Shown piece after piece: positions 1 through 9,187 of a DNA stretch of 46,623 bases; within the stretch, counting starts at the first letter, position 1, and the number at the start of each line of letters is the position of its first letter. The translations under genes were made by a program, and so were the position numbers. Where the stretch lies: NCBI RefSeq assembly GCF_900089775.1, contig NZ_FLOB01000018.1, positions 1-46,623 on the forward strand, in the 5' to 3' direction. This stretch comes from Marinomonas spartinae (GTDB lineage: Bacteria > Pseudomonadota > Gammaproteobacteria > Pseudomonadales > Marinomonadaceae). The notes beneath the pieces are model-generated. The model worked only from the letters and a program-made list of their open reading frames with translations. It searched no databases and was not told where the DNA came from.

Positions 1-114
1 ACACCCTGCAAAAGACGTGGCCGACTTAACTCCAAGGCGCTGGAAGCACCTGTTCGCAGACAAGCCGTTGAAATCGCCATTGCTCTGAGTCAGTGGCTGT
101 CAATGACTCCCTAG
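1..114 (+). CDS. 3' end of an unidentified gene
   Basis: Reading frame 1 is open from the window edge to a TAG at 112-114 and gives 37 residues, ending QWLSMTP. The composition looks protein-like (a basic stretch KRRGR, then an amphipathic AVEIAIALSQWL segment), and a strong hairpin terminator follows 48 bases later. Together these suggest the true C-terminus of a gene that starts outside the window. I do not recognise the family and assign no function. It converges with motB. Confidence 0.5.
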   Translation, partial: TPCKRRGRLNSKALEAPVRRQAVEIAIALSQWLSMTP

Positions 115-161
115 AATGAACGCTTACCTGAAAAGCCATTGCCTTGATAGTATGTCACCTG

Positions 162-200
162 AAAAGAGAATGCTGTCTTATTGATGCATTCTCTTTTTTT
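162..200. terminator. Rho-independent terminator, probably bidirectional
   Basis: A perfect 12-bp stem (162-173 AAAAGAGAATGC pairs with 186-197 GCATTCTCTTTT) encloses a 12-nt loop and runs into a T tract at 194-200. The opposite strand also ends in T residues. It therefore fits termination of the plus-strand gene ending at 114 and of the minus-strand motA-motB unit ending at 259. The 10-mer ACCTGAAAAG occurs at 126-135 and again at 157-166, just before the stem. Confidence 0.85.
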
Positions 201-258
201 ACATCCGAAGATTGAAGCAGGCCTCTTTGTTAAGTGTTTATCTACCTGAATTTCCCAG

Positions 259-1071
259 TTACGGAAATGCGGGTGGCTTGGTGTTCTGAGGTTTCTGAGT
301 TTTTTCTTTTGTGGCTGACTTGGGCATTCTTTCTAAAACAAACTCAGCACGACGGTTTTTAGCACGATCCGCTGCTGTGTCATTTGGCACAAGTGGGATA
401 CTGTCAGCATAACCTGTTGCTGTCATTCTTTCGGGTGAAATGCCTTTGTCTAGGAAGTAGCGTAAAATAGTGGTTGCACGAATTGCCGACAACTCCCAGT
501 TGCTTGGGAAGCGAACTGTTTTAATGGGAACGTTGTCCGTATGACCCTGGATGTTGATTGTATAATTTGGATACTTCTTAAAGGTATAGAGCAAGGTGTT
601 TAAGATAAAATCGGCATCATAACCAATCTCGGCCTCACCTGAGGCAAATAAACTTTTGCCATCGACACGTATAATGAGTTTGTCTCCATTTTCTGAAACA
701 GACACCATTTTATTTAATTTATAGGCATCAAGTTGTCTTTTTAGATCTCGCTCCATCTTGGGAAGGTTTGCATCTGGGGCATCTTCGTCTGTTTGTGAAT
801 CGGTTTTACCGGACTTTATGTCAGTATTTTTTTGGGGAATGGTGGTAATGATTTTATTCCCACCTTGAGATGGTTTGTTATCTGTTCCTTTGATGTCATT
901 TTTGTTTGAAATGGCAATTTGTATAGAGGATAAAGTTGACTCTAGAGTTGATTGAGTCATTCTGGAAAGCGAAAATAACAGAATAAAAAACACTAAAAGC
1001 AGGGACATTAAATCGGCAAAGGTGAATATCCATGTTGGCACGTCGTCATCTTCGAAAAGAGGATCATCCAT
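259..1071 (-). CDS. motB: Flagellar stator protein MotB (PomB-like)
   Basis: This is the peptidoglycan-anchored subunit of the flagellar stator; with MotA it forms the ion channel that drives rotation. The 270-residue protein has a short acidic N-terminus, one membrane helix (about 13-36) carrying the ion-binding aspartate D20 in the context FADLMSLLL, a low-complexity linker (about 50-105), and a C-terminal OmpA-like peptidoglycan-binding domain with QGHTDNVP and NRRAEFVLE motifs. It starts 3 bases after the motA stop, so the two are co-transcribed. The short PomA-type partner and the marine setting suggest sodium coupling, but that is inference. The last 25 residues are a Pro/Lys-rich tail. 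Confidence 0.93.
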   Translation of the reverse strand: MDDPLFEDDDVPTWIFTFADLMSLLLVFFILLFSLSRMTQSTLESTLSSIQIAISNKNDIKGTDNKPSQGGNKIITTIPQKNTDIKSGKTDSQTDEDAPDANLPKMERDLKRQLDAYKLNKMVSVSENGDKLIIRVDGKSLFASGEAEIGYDADFILNTLLYTFKKYPNYTINIQGHTDNVPIKTVRFPSNWELSAIRATTILRYFLDKGISPERMTATGYADSIPLVPNDTAADRAKNRRAEFVLERMPKSATKEKTQKPQNTKPPAFP

Positions 1072-1074
1072 CGT

Positions 1075-1842
1075 TTAATCCCTCAGACCAACAGGTTTAC
1101 GTTGATGGGCTGGGACATAAGAGGAGAGGCGTTCATAGACGGCCAGATAGTTATTGCTGCCCATCATAGCGATGGTGCCATCTCGGATGATCTCCAAGGT
1201 TTGTATTTCTAAAATGGTTCTGGCTTTGAGTTTGCCTGCAATGGGTTGGAAGATAACCGTTGATAAAATAGAACCATAGAAAGTGGTTAATAGCGCAACC
1301 GCCATAGCGGGCCCGATGGCTTCAGGGTTATTAAGTTGGGATAGCATTTGAATCAGACCAATTAATGTCCCAAGCATCCCAAACGCTGGGGCGTACATGC
1401 CCATTTTTTTAAACACGTCTTGAACCACATAATGACGCATTTTTAACGAGTCAATATCGGCTTGTAGGGTATGGCGAATATAGTCCTCATCGGAGGCATC
1501 AGAGGCCATATTGAGCGCTCTTTGTAAGAAAGGGGAGTCGGCTTTTTCACGGCTTAACGCCATTAAACCTTCACGACGAGCCACTCTGGTTAGTTGTAAC
1601 ATGGTGGCAATCATCTGTTGTGGATTCTGTTTGTCCTGGGTAAAAACAATGGCGGCTGCACGAAAAGCGGCCATTGTGTCTTTGAATTGAAATGTAAACA
1701 GTGTGGCGGCGATGGTGCCGCCAATGACAATCATAATGCCCGGAACGTTGACAAAAATGCTGATATCGCTACTACCGTAAAGAATCGCAGAAACGATTAA
1801 CGCGAGACCGGAGATAATTCCTACAAAAGACGTAAAATCCAT
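1075..1842 (-). CDS. motA: Flagellar stator protein MotA (PomA-like)
   Basis: This is the four-helix stator subunit that couples ion flow to torque. At 255 residues it matches the short PomA/MotC class rather than the roughly 290-residue enterobacterial MotA. Visible features are an N-terminal pair of membrane helices (about 5-50, with GGTIAATL), a cytoplasmic loop with charged residues that would contact FliG (about 85-130, RREGLMAL), and the MotA/TolQ/ExbB proton-channel signature near 150-200 (GMLGTLIGLIQML). It is the first gene of a two-gene unit with motB. The ribosome site before the ATG is weak. A 10-bp inverted repeat lies 22 bases upstream. No other flagellar or chemotaxis operon genes are adjacent. 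Confidence 0.93.
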   Translation of the reverse strand: MDFTSFVGIISGLALIVSAILYGSSDISIFVNVPGIMIVIGGTIAATLFTFQFKDTMAAFRAAAIVFTQDKQNPQQMIATMLQLTRVARREGLMALSREKADSPFLQRALNMASDASDEDYIRHTLQADIDSLKMRHYVVQDVFKKMGMYAPAFGMLGTLIGLIQMLSQLNNPEAIGPAMAVALLTTFYGSILSTVIFQPIAGKLKARTILEIQTLEIIRDGTIAMMGSNNYLAVYERLSSYVPAHQRKPVGLRD

Positions 1843-1863
1843 AAATTAATAAGCCTAGTACGA

Positions 1864-1893
1864 TACATAATGTAATAAGGTTGACATTATGTA
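1864..1893. repeat. 10-bp perfect inverted repeat upstream of motA
   Basis: TACATAATGT (1864-1873) and ACATTATGTA (1884-1893) are exact reverse complements around a 10-nt spacer. The repeat lies between the 3' end of the RND permease gene and the motA start, both on the minus strand. It has no T tract, so a regulator-binding dyad at the motA promoter seems more likely than a terminator. No matching regulator is identified. Confidence 0.5.
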
Positions 1894-2007
1894 GAGGGTT
1901 TATTGACATGACAAGTTATGAATTGTCGATAGTTTTTAATTTTGTTTGGCTTTTGTCTCTGTTTGTGTTTTTTCCATCCCTGATCTCACGGTTTTTGTGC
2001 CACCAGT

Positions 2008-5000
2008 TCAAAGGCGATTTAACCTTTCCCTGCGGCGATACCCTAATACCAATAAGCAGGGAGTGAGTATAAGAGTTAATGGTGTGGCGAAAGTAAGGCC
2101 GCCTGCGATGGCTGTTGATAGTTGAGTCCACCACTGAGAAGAGGGGGCTCCCACACTGATATCGGCCTGCAATAGATCGATATTGAGCTGGAACACCATA
2201 GGCACTAAGCCAAGAATCGTGGTGATAGTGGTGAGCATGACTGGACGAAGGCGCTGGACACCGGTTCTAACAGCCGACTCTTTTACCGACAACCCCTGAC
2301 TTCGCAACACATTAAAGGTGTCGATCAAGACAATATTATTATTAACAACGACCCCCGCCAGTGCAATCACACCGACACCGCTCATGACGATGCCAAAAGG
2401 ATCTCCTTTTACCATTAAGCCGACTAGCACGCCCATGGTAGAGAAAATAACCGCGCTTAAAATCAATACACATTGAAAGAAGTTATTGAACTGTGTCACA
2501 AGTATAATGGCCATAATGAAGAAAGCGACGCCAAAGGCTTTCAGCAAAAAGCTTTGCGCCTCTTGCTGGTCTTCACTATTACCACGAAATTGATAGCTGA
2601 CAGCCTTAGGCAAATGAGAGTTATCGAGCTCTTTTTTGATTTGCTTAATCACTTGATCAACGACTAATCCATCTTTTACATCAGCGCTAATTTTCACTGT
2701 CTTTTTACCATCAGTACGGTTGATTACCCCTTGTTTTTGAGAGGCGTAGCGATGAATAAAGTTGCTGGCAGGAATGGGCCCTTGATCGGATGGAATCTGT
2801 AAATGATCCAGTTGCTCTAAACTGCGATTGTTAATCGGGTAACGTAGGACAATGTCAATTTTGTCGTCGGCGCCTTCCGGTAAGAAGTCACTTAGCTTAA
2901 TACCATTAGTGACTAGCTTGATGACACTGCCCAGTGTATTGACGTCGACACCATAACGAGCTGCCTTAGCTCTATCTATGTCAAAACGCCATTCGATGCC
3001 AGGCAGTGAACGGTCATCATCGACAGAGATAATGGCATCGCTGGCCTTTAACTTTTTAATCACAGCATCGGCGGTTTTATTGAGTATCTGGCCGTAATTA
3101 GAACTGAGCTGTAATTGAATATCGGTGTCGGACTGTGGGCCATTTTGTTGCACCACAGAGGTGACTTGGATTCCTGGAATGTGTTTTGTCTTCTCTCTAA
3201 TGCGCTGCAAAATGACACTGGCAGGCTCACGTTTATACCAGTCGATAAATTCCATGGTGAGTTTGCCAATGCTATCTGGTGCATCATTATTATTGACCCT
3301 AGCATAAGAGGTGGTAACCAGGCTGGTAATATTAGGATTGCCTAGTACGAGTTTCTCAACCTTTTGTACCAGTTTGTCTTTTTCTGCCAGTGATAAGTTG
3401 CCACGTGCGTGGACTTCCAGTTGTGCCACTTCTGGCTCTATATTGGGGAAAAACTCCACCCCTTTGCCAAATTTACCATAGCTGATAAAAATAGTGACCA
3501 ATAGCAAAATAGTAGCAAACAGTACCCAAATAGGGTACTCAATCAGTTTGCTGAGCACGCGGCTGTATGTTCCGACAAATCCCTTAAGTTGTTTTAGATC
3601 ACCCGATTCTGCTAAGGCTAGCGTATTGAGCATTTTGGGCGAATAAGCCCCTTTTTTACCGATTAAAGAGCCTATGGTTGGGATGACAATAAGCGCCATG
3701 ATAAGGGAAGAGGCGAGAGTTGCGATAACGGTAATGGGCATAAAGCGCATAAACTCTCCGGCAATGCCTGGCCAGAAAAGTAAGGGAAGAAAAACAGCTA
3801 ATGTGGTGGCGGTGGAAGCGGTAATGGGCCACGCCATGCGCTTAGCGGCTTCAGCATAAGCTTCTTTTTTCGTGGCACCTTCTGCGAGTTTTCGATCGGC
3901 ATATTCGGTTACGACAATTGCTCCATCTACTAGCATGCCAACACTTAAAATCAAAGAAAACAGCACAACCATGTTGATGGTGTAGCCTTGAATATTGAGT
4001 AATAAAATACCCGCTAAAAAGGCTCCGGGTATGGCGATGCCAACTAGAAGGGCGCTGCGAATACCTAAAGCCCAAACAATGACAATCATTACCAATAATG
4101 TAGCGATTAAGACGTTATTAAAGAGATCGTTGAGAGAGGTTTCAATTTGTTTGGATTCGTCTTGGGTAAACTCATACTTCACACCTGTAGGCCACTGTTT
4201 ACTGGCTTGTTGGGTGATGGCTTTGACCCCATTGATGGTCTCTATGATGTTGGCTCCGACCCGCTTAGATACCGCCAACGTAATACTATTGCGTCCTTCT
4301 ACGCGAGCATGGCTTGTTGGGTCTTCAAAGCCAAGTTCTCCGCTGGCAATATCCCCTAACAGTACTACCTGATCACCATTTACCTTAATTGGTAAATTTA
4401 AAATATCGTCTTTTGTTTTGAGTAGACCGGGTACTTTAAGAGGAAAGCGGCCAGCCCCTGTGTCTAGATTTCCCGCTGCAACGAGTCGGTTGTTATTATC
4501 AACAAAATTCATCACATCAGGCAGCGACAGGTTGTAGGTGTTGAGCTTATCTGGGCGCACAACAATGTGTGCTTGTTGATCCCTATCACCACTGATTTTT
4601 GCCTCAAGTACACCTGGGCTAGCCTCTATTTTATCTTGTAAGTTATTAGCAATTTTACTCAATGTGGCGAAGTCGACATTGCCGTATAAGTTGATGCGCA
4701 ATACGGGGAAGGTGGATAAATTAATTTCAGTAACCGTGGGCTCATCTACATCGCTTGGTAGTTCACTCTTGGCACGATCGACCTTTTGCTGGGCATCAAT
4801 TAGCGCTTGATCAATGTCTGTGCCTTGCTGGAACTCTAAAATAATCGATGCATGTCCTTCGGATGCGGTGGAGCGAATTTCCTTGAGGCCTTCTAAACCT
4901 TTTAGTTCTTTTTCTAAGGGCTTGACTAAAAGACTATCAGCGTCCTCAGGAGAAATGCCTTCTAATGAGACCGATACATAAGCCATTGGAATGGTAATAT

Positions 5001-5118
5001 CGGGAGTGCTTTCCTTAGCAATGCTGATATAAGAGACAATGCCAGACACAATCACCAAGGCAAATAATAATAGTACCGTTCGGGAGCGTGCGAGAGCGGC
5101 ATCAATTAAGGTTTGCAT
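2008..5118 (-). CDS. RND efflux transporter permease subunit (HAE1/AcrB-like)
   Basis: This is the inner-membrane pump of a tripartite efflux system, with 1036 residues as is usual for the family. It shows the N-terminal TM1 with ESTPDI after it, two large periplasmic loops (about 35-330 and 550-860), and TM clusters at about 330-540 and 860-1030. The TM4 motif reads GMLVDGAIVV, so the first aspartate (D398) matches AcrB D407 but the second is glycine (G399). In TM10 the residue matching AcrB K940 is asparagine (N927, in VVVNNNIVLID). The ion relay is thus a reduced version of the AcrB type. It sits 44 bases downstream of its adaptor gene; no outer-membrane channel or regulator gene is adjacent. 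The substrate is unknown. Confidence 0.92.
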   Translation of the reverse strand: MQTLIDAALARSRTVLLLFALVIVSGIVSYISIAKESTPDITIPMAYVSVSLEGISPEDADSLLVKPLEKELKGLEGLKEIRSTASEGHASIILEFQQGTDIDQALIDAQQKVDRAKSELPSDVDEPTVTEINLSTFPVLRINLYGNVDFATLSKIANNLQDKIEASPGVLEAKISGDRDQQAHIVVRPDKLNTYNLSLPDVMNFVDNNNRLVAAGNLDTGAGRFPLKVPGLLKTKDDILNLPIKVNGDQVVLLGDIASGELGFEDPTSHARVEGRNSITLAVSKRVGANIIETINGVKAITQQASKQWPTGVKYEFTQDESKQIETSLNDLFNNVLIATLLVMIVIVWALGIRSALLVGIAIPGAFLAGILLLNIQGYTINMVVLFSLILSVGMLVDGAIVVTEYADRKLAEGATKKEAYAEAAKRMAWPITASTATTLAVFLPLLFWPGIAGEFMRFMPITVIATLASSLIMALIVIPTIGSLIGKKGAYSPKMLNTLALAESGDLKQLKGFVGTYSRVLSKLIEYPIWVLFATILLLVTIFISYGKFGKGVEFFPNIEPEVAQLEVHARGNLSLAEKDKLVQKVEKLVLGNPNITSLVTTSYARVNNNDAPDSIGKLTMEFIDWYKREPASVILQRIREKTKHIPGIQVTSVVQQNGPQSDTDIQLQLSSNYGQILNKTADAVIKKLKASDAIISVDDDRSLPGIEWRFDIDRAKAARYGVDVNTLGSVIKLVTNGIKLSDFLPEGADDKIDIVLRYPINNRSLEQLDHLQIPSDQGPIPASNFIHRYASQKQGVINRTDGKKTVKISADVKDGLVVDQVIKQIKKELDNSHLPKAVSYQFRGNSEDQQEAQSFLLKAFGVAFFIMAIILVTQFNNFFQCVLILSAVIFSTMGVLVGLMVKGDPFGIVMSGVGVIALAGVVVNNNIVLIDTFNVLRSQGLSVKESAVRTGVQRLRPVMLTTITTILGLVPMVFQLNIDLLQADISVGAPSSQWWTQLSTAIAGGLTFATPLTLILTPCLLVLGYRRRERLNRL

Positions 5119-5162
5119 AGTATGAATTCCTTTTTTCTAAATGCGTAGACCGTATAGCCATT

Positions 5163-6317
5163 CTAGTTTGCTTGTTCGGTTTGTGGTGTGGCTGCATTGT
5201 CAGTCTCATTGTCAAAATGAGGCGCTACTTTATCTCCTGCTTTTACAAAGCCTTGGCCGACGGTAATGATGGTTACCGTATCAGGTAATCCCTCCACCCA
5301 GACTTTGTCTCGTTCTGATTTGAGGGGGGTGACAGGTAAGAGTTGCACAACATTGTTTTTATCAAGCGTCTTGACTGCGGTATGCCCTGCCTTATCCAGT
5401 GTTAATAAGGCCGCTGAGAAAGCATGAGCATGTTGTTGATCCAAGATAAAGTCGACATCAGCGGTTATGCCTGCGGGAGTAGTTTGATTTGGGTTAGCAA
5501 TGGTGAGTTCCACAGGAATCGTTCTACTTTGTTGATTTGCGATAGCGCTGATGTAGTCGACTGAGCCCATAGCTGTATAGCCAGAGTCAAGTTTCACCTT
5601 TCCTTTTGTCCCGAGATGAATGTGCTGTATTTTGTTTTGTGGAATGGCCACTTCGATGTGTAGAGGGTTGAGCGAGACCAGAGTACCTATGGTCGCATCT
5701 TTTGCTAATTGTTGCCCTTTTTCCACCTCTACCGTATTCATTACACCATCAAAGGGGGCGGTAATTGTCGCGTTTTCGAACTGCACCTCAAGTTGCTTAA
5801 GGTTACTTTTGGCTGTCCCTAATAAGGTTTTCGATTCAGCCAATTTGACCTGAGAAGAAAGGTTGCTTTTGTTTAATTTTGTGATGCCATCCAGTTCTAA
5901 ATGGCGCTGTTTGACTAGGAGGCGAGCTTCTTCTAATTGGGCTTTTAAGGTCCGAGTATCGACTTTGAGCAGCACATCACCCGCCCTGACAAGATCGCCT
6001 TTTTTAACCGGTAGCGACGTGACTTTTCCTGCATATTGGTTGTGTAGTGTGACGGTTTTACCCGCCATGGTTTGGCCTGATAATGTCAAGTGCAAATCAA
6101 TTTTTTGGGCATGCAGTTGTTGGGCCTGTACAGACGTCAAGGAGGTCGTTTGTGTATGAGCTTTAGCCGTCGAATCGGCTGTAGAAGGAAGTGTATTTGC
6201 TTTTTTGCGATCATGTTGAGCGGTAATAATGCCTTTTCCACCGATCAATAGCCAGCTAGCAATGACGACAACGATGAGTATCGCCGTCATCGGCCCTAAC
6301 TTAGTTTTCAACGCCAT
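5163..6317 (-). CDS. RND efflux periplasmic adaptor subunit (membrane fusion protein)
   Basis: This adaptor bridges the RND permease downstream and an outer-membrane channel encoded elsewhere. The 384-residue protein has an N-terminal signal anchor (about 10-27) without a clear lipobox, a divided lipoyl/barrel-sandwich domain (GKVTSLPVKKGDLVRAGDVLLKV near 90-115 and ITAPFDGVMNTVEVEKGQQL near 185-205), a short alpha-helical hairpin between them, a beta-barrel domain, and a membrane-proximal domain. The order adaptor then permease on the minus strand is the standard hlyD/acrA-acrB arrangement. The ATG is preceded by AAGGAGAT. Confidence 0.92.
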   Translation of the reverse strand: MALKTKLGPMTAILIVVVIASWLLIGGKGIITAQHDRKKANTLPSTADSTAKAHTQTTSLTSVQAQQLHAQKIDLHLTLSGQTMAGKTVTLHNQYAGKVTSLPVKKGDLVRAGDVLLKVDTRTLKAQLEEARLLVKQRHLELDGITKLNKSNLSSQVKLAESKTLLGTAKSNLKQLEVQFENATITAPFDGVMNTVEVEKGQQLAKDATIGTLVSLNPLHIEVAIPQNKIQHIHLGTKGKVKLDSGYTAMGSVDYISAIANQQSRTIPVELTIANPNQTTPAGITADVDFILDQQHAHAFSAALLTLDKAGHTAVKTLDKNNVVQLLPVTPLKSERDKVWVEGLPDTVTIITVGQGFVKAGDKVAPHFDNETDNAATPQTEQAN

Positions 6318-6385
6318 TTATATCTCCTTATTTGGCTGACATTGGCTTCTCAGTACGAACGAATCAGATCTAGAGAACGCGTGAG

Positions 6386-6414
6386 ATTATAGGCATAAAA
6401 AGAATTCATTAACA
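6386..6414 (-). promoter_or_regulatory. Candidate promoter for the RND efflux pair
   Basis: On the minus strand a perfect TATAAT -10 box lies at 6391-6386. A weak -35 (TGTTAA, 17-bp spacing, about 6414-6409) precedes it. It is about 70 bases upstream of the adaptor ATG, in the 290-bp divergent gap shared with uup. The rest of that gap holds no gene. Confidence 0.45.
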
Positions 6415-6560
6415 CATTGTTGCCTTGATTATTGCAAAAAGCTTAAGGTGTAAGGAAGTTAGATTGTTATAAAAAAACAGACTCAGCATAAAAATCGTTC
6501 ATCTAAATAGGATTTTTGCCTTTTGAAGCCCTGTATTCACTAAACCTTCATTAGGAAGGG

Positions 6561-6569
6561 TGCTACTAT
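6561..6569 (+). promoter_or_regulatory. Candidate extended -10 promoter element for uup
   Basis: TGCTACTAT at 6561-6569 matches an extended -10 element, 39 bases before the uup ATG. No good -35 is visible at the expected spacing, as is common for extended -10 promoters. Confidence 0.3.
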
Positions 6570-6607
6570 AGCGCCACAAAAAATTTACACTATTTATATG
6601 GATAGAT

Positions 6608-8554
6608 ATGAGTCTATTGTCGTTAGAACAGGTTAGTGTTGCATTCGGACATAATCCGTTGCTGTCGAAAATCAGCTTTTCTGCTGAAGCAGGTGAGCGT
6701 GTTGCCATCATTGGTCGTAATGGTGCGGGTAAATCCACTTTTCTAAAAGTGGTTGCGGGTGAACAAATACCAGATGAAGGCGTGGTTCGTATTGAGGGTG
6801 GTATGAAAATCGCTCAGCTTCCTCAAGAACTGCCAGATGCCAATGAAAAAACCGTTCGTGAAGTCGTCAGTGAAGGGGCAGGTCAAGCCCATCATTTGAT
6901 GAAACGTTACTTTTCCTTGCTAGAGGATTTTGAAAACGATCACTCCCATGAGCTTGGTGAGATCCAGGCAGAGCTAGATAAAATTCAAGGGTGGGATTTA
7001 GAGCAGCGTGTGAACCATATGGTTCAGCGTTTAAGATTGCCTGCTGAAAAACTCATGTCGGAGTTATCTGGTGGTTGGCGTCGTCGCGTTATTTTGGCAC
7101 AGGCGTTAATTTCGAATCCCGATATTCTGCTACTTGATGAGCCAACCAACCATTTGGACGTACCAACCATCGAATGGATGGAGCAACAACTCCAACAATT
7201 CCGTGGCTTGATCTTATTTATTACCCACGACCGTCGTTTTCTAGAGAAGCTGGCCAATCGTATCGTGGAGCTGGATCGCGGTAATTTGATTTCTTTCACC
7301 GGAAACATTCATGAGTTTCTTGTTTTCAAAGAAAAATTGCTCGAAGAAGAAGAGCGTGCCAATGCTCTGTTTGATAAGCGTTTGGCTGAAGAGGAGGTCT
7401 GGATACGCCAAGGAATAAAAGCCCGTCGAACGCGTAACGAGGGGCGTGTACGTGCCTTGAAAGCCTTGCGACAAGAGCGTTCCGAACGTATTAATCGTCA
7501 AGGTAATGCTAAAATGGCGATTGAAACGAAAGATAAATCGGGCAAACTGGTGGCGGAATTCACACAAGTAGGTCATGCATTTGAGGATAAAGTGATTCTC
7601 AATCCCATGGATTTTATTGTAAACCGTGGCGACCGTATTGGTCTGATTGGACCAAACGGCTGTGGTAAAAGTACGTTTTTGAAAATCCTGCTGGGGGATT
7701 TGAAACCAAAATCCGGCACCGTTCGTCAGGGGACCAAACTGAACGTTGCTTATTTTGATCAGCTGCGTGAGCAACTTGACCCTGAGCAAACGGTGGCAGA
7801 AAACGTTGGCGAAGGCAAAGATACCATCGAAATTAACGGCCAGAGCAAACATGTGATTGGTTATCTTGGGGATTTTCTGTTTCCTCCTGAGCGGGCACGT
7901 ACCCCAGTTAAGGCATTATCAGGTGGTGAGCGAAACCGTGTATTGTTGGCGAAACTCTTCACGAAGCCTGCTAACTTGCTGATCATGGATGAGCCGACCA
8001 ACGATCTAGACGTCGAAACCCTAGAGCTTCTGGAAGAACTGTTAATGAATTACGATGGCACTTTACTGCTTGTGAGTCACGATCGTTCATTTCTAGATAA
8101 CGTGGTGACGAGTGTGATTGCCTTTGAAGGCGAAGGTAATGTGAAAGAGTATGTTGGTGGTTATCAAGACTGGATCCGTCAAGGTGGTAAGTTCCCCGCA
8201 GAATCCACGTCGCAAACGGATGATGTACCAACTAAAAAAGAGCAAGCAAAGGCCGAAGCGAAAAAAGTTGCAGAAGCCACCCAGCAAGCGACTTCTAAAG
8301 CAGCAGCCTCCACTCCTAAACCAAAAACAAAGCTGAGTTATAAACTGCAGCGTGAATTTGATGCAATGCCAGAGACCATTGCTAAGTTAGAAGAGGAGAT
8401 TGCGGCATTACAGGCCACGACAAGTTCTCCTGATTTTTATACAAGTGATGCGCAAAACATTGAGCAAACCTTGGCAAAGATGGCAGACAAAGAACAAGAG
8501 CTTGAAACCATGATGGAACGTTGGCTAGAGCTTGAAACTATGCAGAATGGATAA
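6608..8554 (+). CDS. uup: ABC-F family ATPase Uup
   Basis: This is a soluble ABC-F ATPase with two nucleotide-binding domains and no membrane part; Uup acts on ribosomes and influences transposon excision and DNA-branch stability in Escherichia coli. The 648-residue protein carries Walker A GRNGAGKST (36-44), signature LSGGWRRR, Walker B LLLDEPTNHLD, then a second set: GPNGCGKST (about 348), LSGGERNR and LIMDEPTNDLDV. After a Lys/Ala-rich linker (about 540-580) comes a C-terminal coiled coil (about 585-648), the feature that separates Uup from other ABC-F proteins. The DUF2760 gene starts 22 bases after its stop, so read-through into the Hsp70-like module is likely. Confidence 0.95.
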   Translation: MSLLSLEQVSVAFGHNPLLSKISFSAEAGERVAIIGRNGAGKSTFLKVVAGEQIPDEGVVRIEGGMKIAQLPQELPDANEKTVREVVSEGAGQAHHLMKRYFSLLEDFENDHSHELGEIQAELDKIQGWDLEQRVNHMVQRLRLPAEKLMSELSGGWRRRVILAQALISNPDILLLDEPTNHLDVPTIEWMEQQLQQFRGLILFITHDRRFLEKLANRIVELDRGNLISFTGNIHEFLVFKEKLLEEEERANALFDKRLAEEEVWIRQGIKARRTRNEGRVRALKALRQERSERINRQGNAKMAIETKDKSGKLVAEFTQVGHAFEDKVILNPMDFIVNRGDRIGLIGPNGCGKSTFLKILLGDLKPKSGTVRQGTKLNVAYFDQLREQLDPEQTVAENVGEGKDTIEINGQSKHVIGYLGDFLFPPERARTPVKALSGGERNRVLLAKLFTKPANLLIMDEPTNDLDVETLELLEELLMNYDGTLLLVSHDRSFLDNVVTSVIAFEGEGNVKEYVGGYQDWIRQGGKFPAESTSQTDDVPTKKEQAKAEAKKVAEATQQATSKAAASTPKPKTKLSYKLQREFDAMPETIAKLEEEIAALQATTSSPDFYTSDAQNIEQTLAKMADKEQELETMMERWLELETMQNG

Positions 8555-8575
8555 ACCGCGCAGAATGGGTAATTT

Positions 8576-9184
8576 ATGACACAAAAAATTCAACCAGTTT
8601 CTTTTATATCGCGCTTTTTTGGTGCCTTTGGCCAATTCTTCAAATACATGGGCAGTGGTGATTATGCTGCTCGCTGTCAGCATGTAGGGCAAGGTGAGTT
8701 ACTTGCATTTGAAGCTGAGCCCAAAGTGATTACCAAAGAAGTAGAGATCATTCGGGAAGTCGAAGTGGCGTCGCCAACGCTTGATACCGTCAATGAAGAC
8801 GGTGCTCATCAATTATTGCAATTGCTTCAGCAGGAAGCGCGTTTTATCGATTTTCTACAAGAAAGCATAGATGAGTACAGTGATGCCGATGTCGGTGCGG
8901 CGTCTCGGCAAATTCATGCGGGTTGCGCAAAAGTATTAAAACAGCATTTCACTATTGATGTGGTGTCTCTCGACGTAGTGAACAGCGCTGTCGAAAATAG
9001 CCGAGTAGAAGTGCCTGCGGATTACGATGCGAAGCAAATTAAGCTGGAAGGGCGAGTGGAAGGCAAAGGGCCTTATAACGGCACCTTGATCCACCCAGGC
9101 TGGAAAATCACTGAAACGCGCTTACCCAAAGTCAGTGATACTGACAATTTAACCATATTAGCGCCAGCCGAAATCGAGGTATAA
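8576..9184 (+). CDS. DUF2760 domain-containing protein
   Basis: The 202-residue protein matches my knowledge of DUF2760, a family repeatedly encoded directly before unusual Hsp70-like genes. It has a hydrophobic/aromatic N-terminus (about 8-25, FISRFFGAFGQFFKYMG) that could be a membrane-associating amphipathic helix, then helical and acidic segments and a C-terminal beta-like part with a GKGPYNGTLIHPGW stretch. There is no recognisable catalytic motif. It is 3 bases from the next gene and surely in the same operon. Function is unknown; a role as partner or targeting factor for the two Hsp70-like proteins is inference from position only. Confidence 0.82.
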   Translation: MTQKIQPVSFISRFFGAFGQFFKYMGSGDYAARCQHVGQGELLAFEAEPKVITKEVEIIREVEVASPTLDTVNEDGAHQLLQLLQQEARFIDFLQESIDEYSDADVGAASRQIHAGCAKVLKQHFTIDVVSLDVVNSAVENSRVEVPADYDAKQIKLEGRVEGKGPYNGTLIHPGWKITETRLPKVSDTDNLTILAPAEIEV

Positions 9185-9187
9185 ACA

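Noticed and set aside
3995..4372. 125-codon plus-strand frame inside the RND permease gene
   Set aside because: Shadow of the permease reading frame; no domain or ribosome site.
7241..7852. 203-codon open frame on the minus strand inside uup
   Set aside because: It lies wholly opposite a strongly conserved ABC-F gene, has no ribosome site, and its sequence is the mirror of coding bias.
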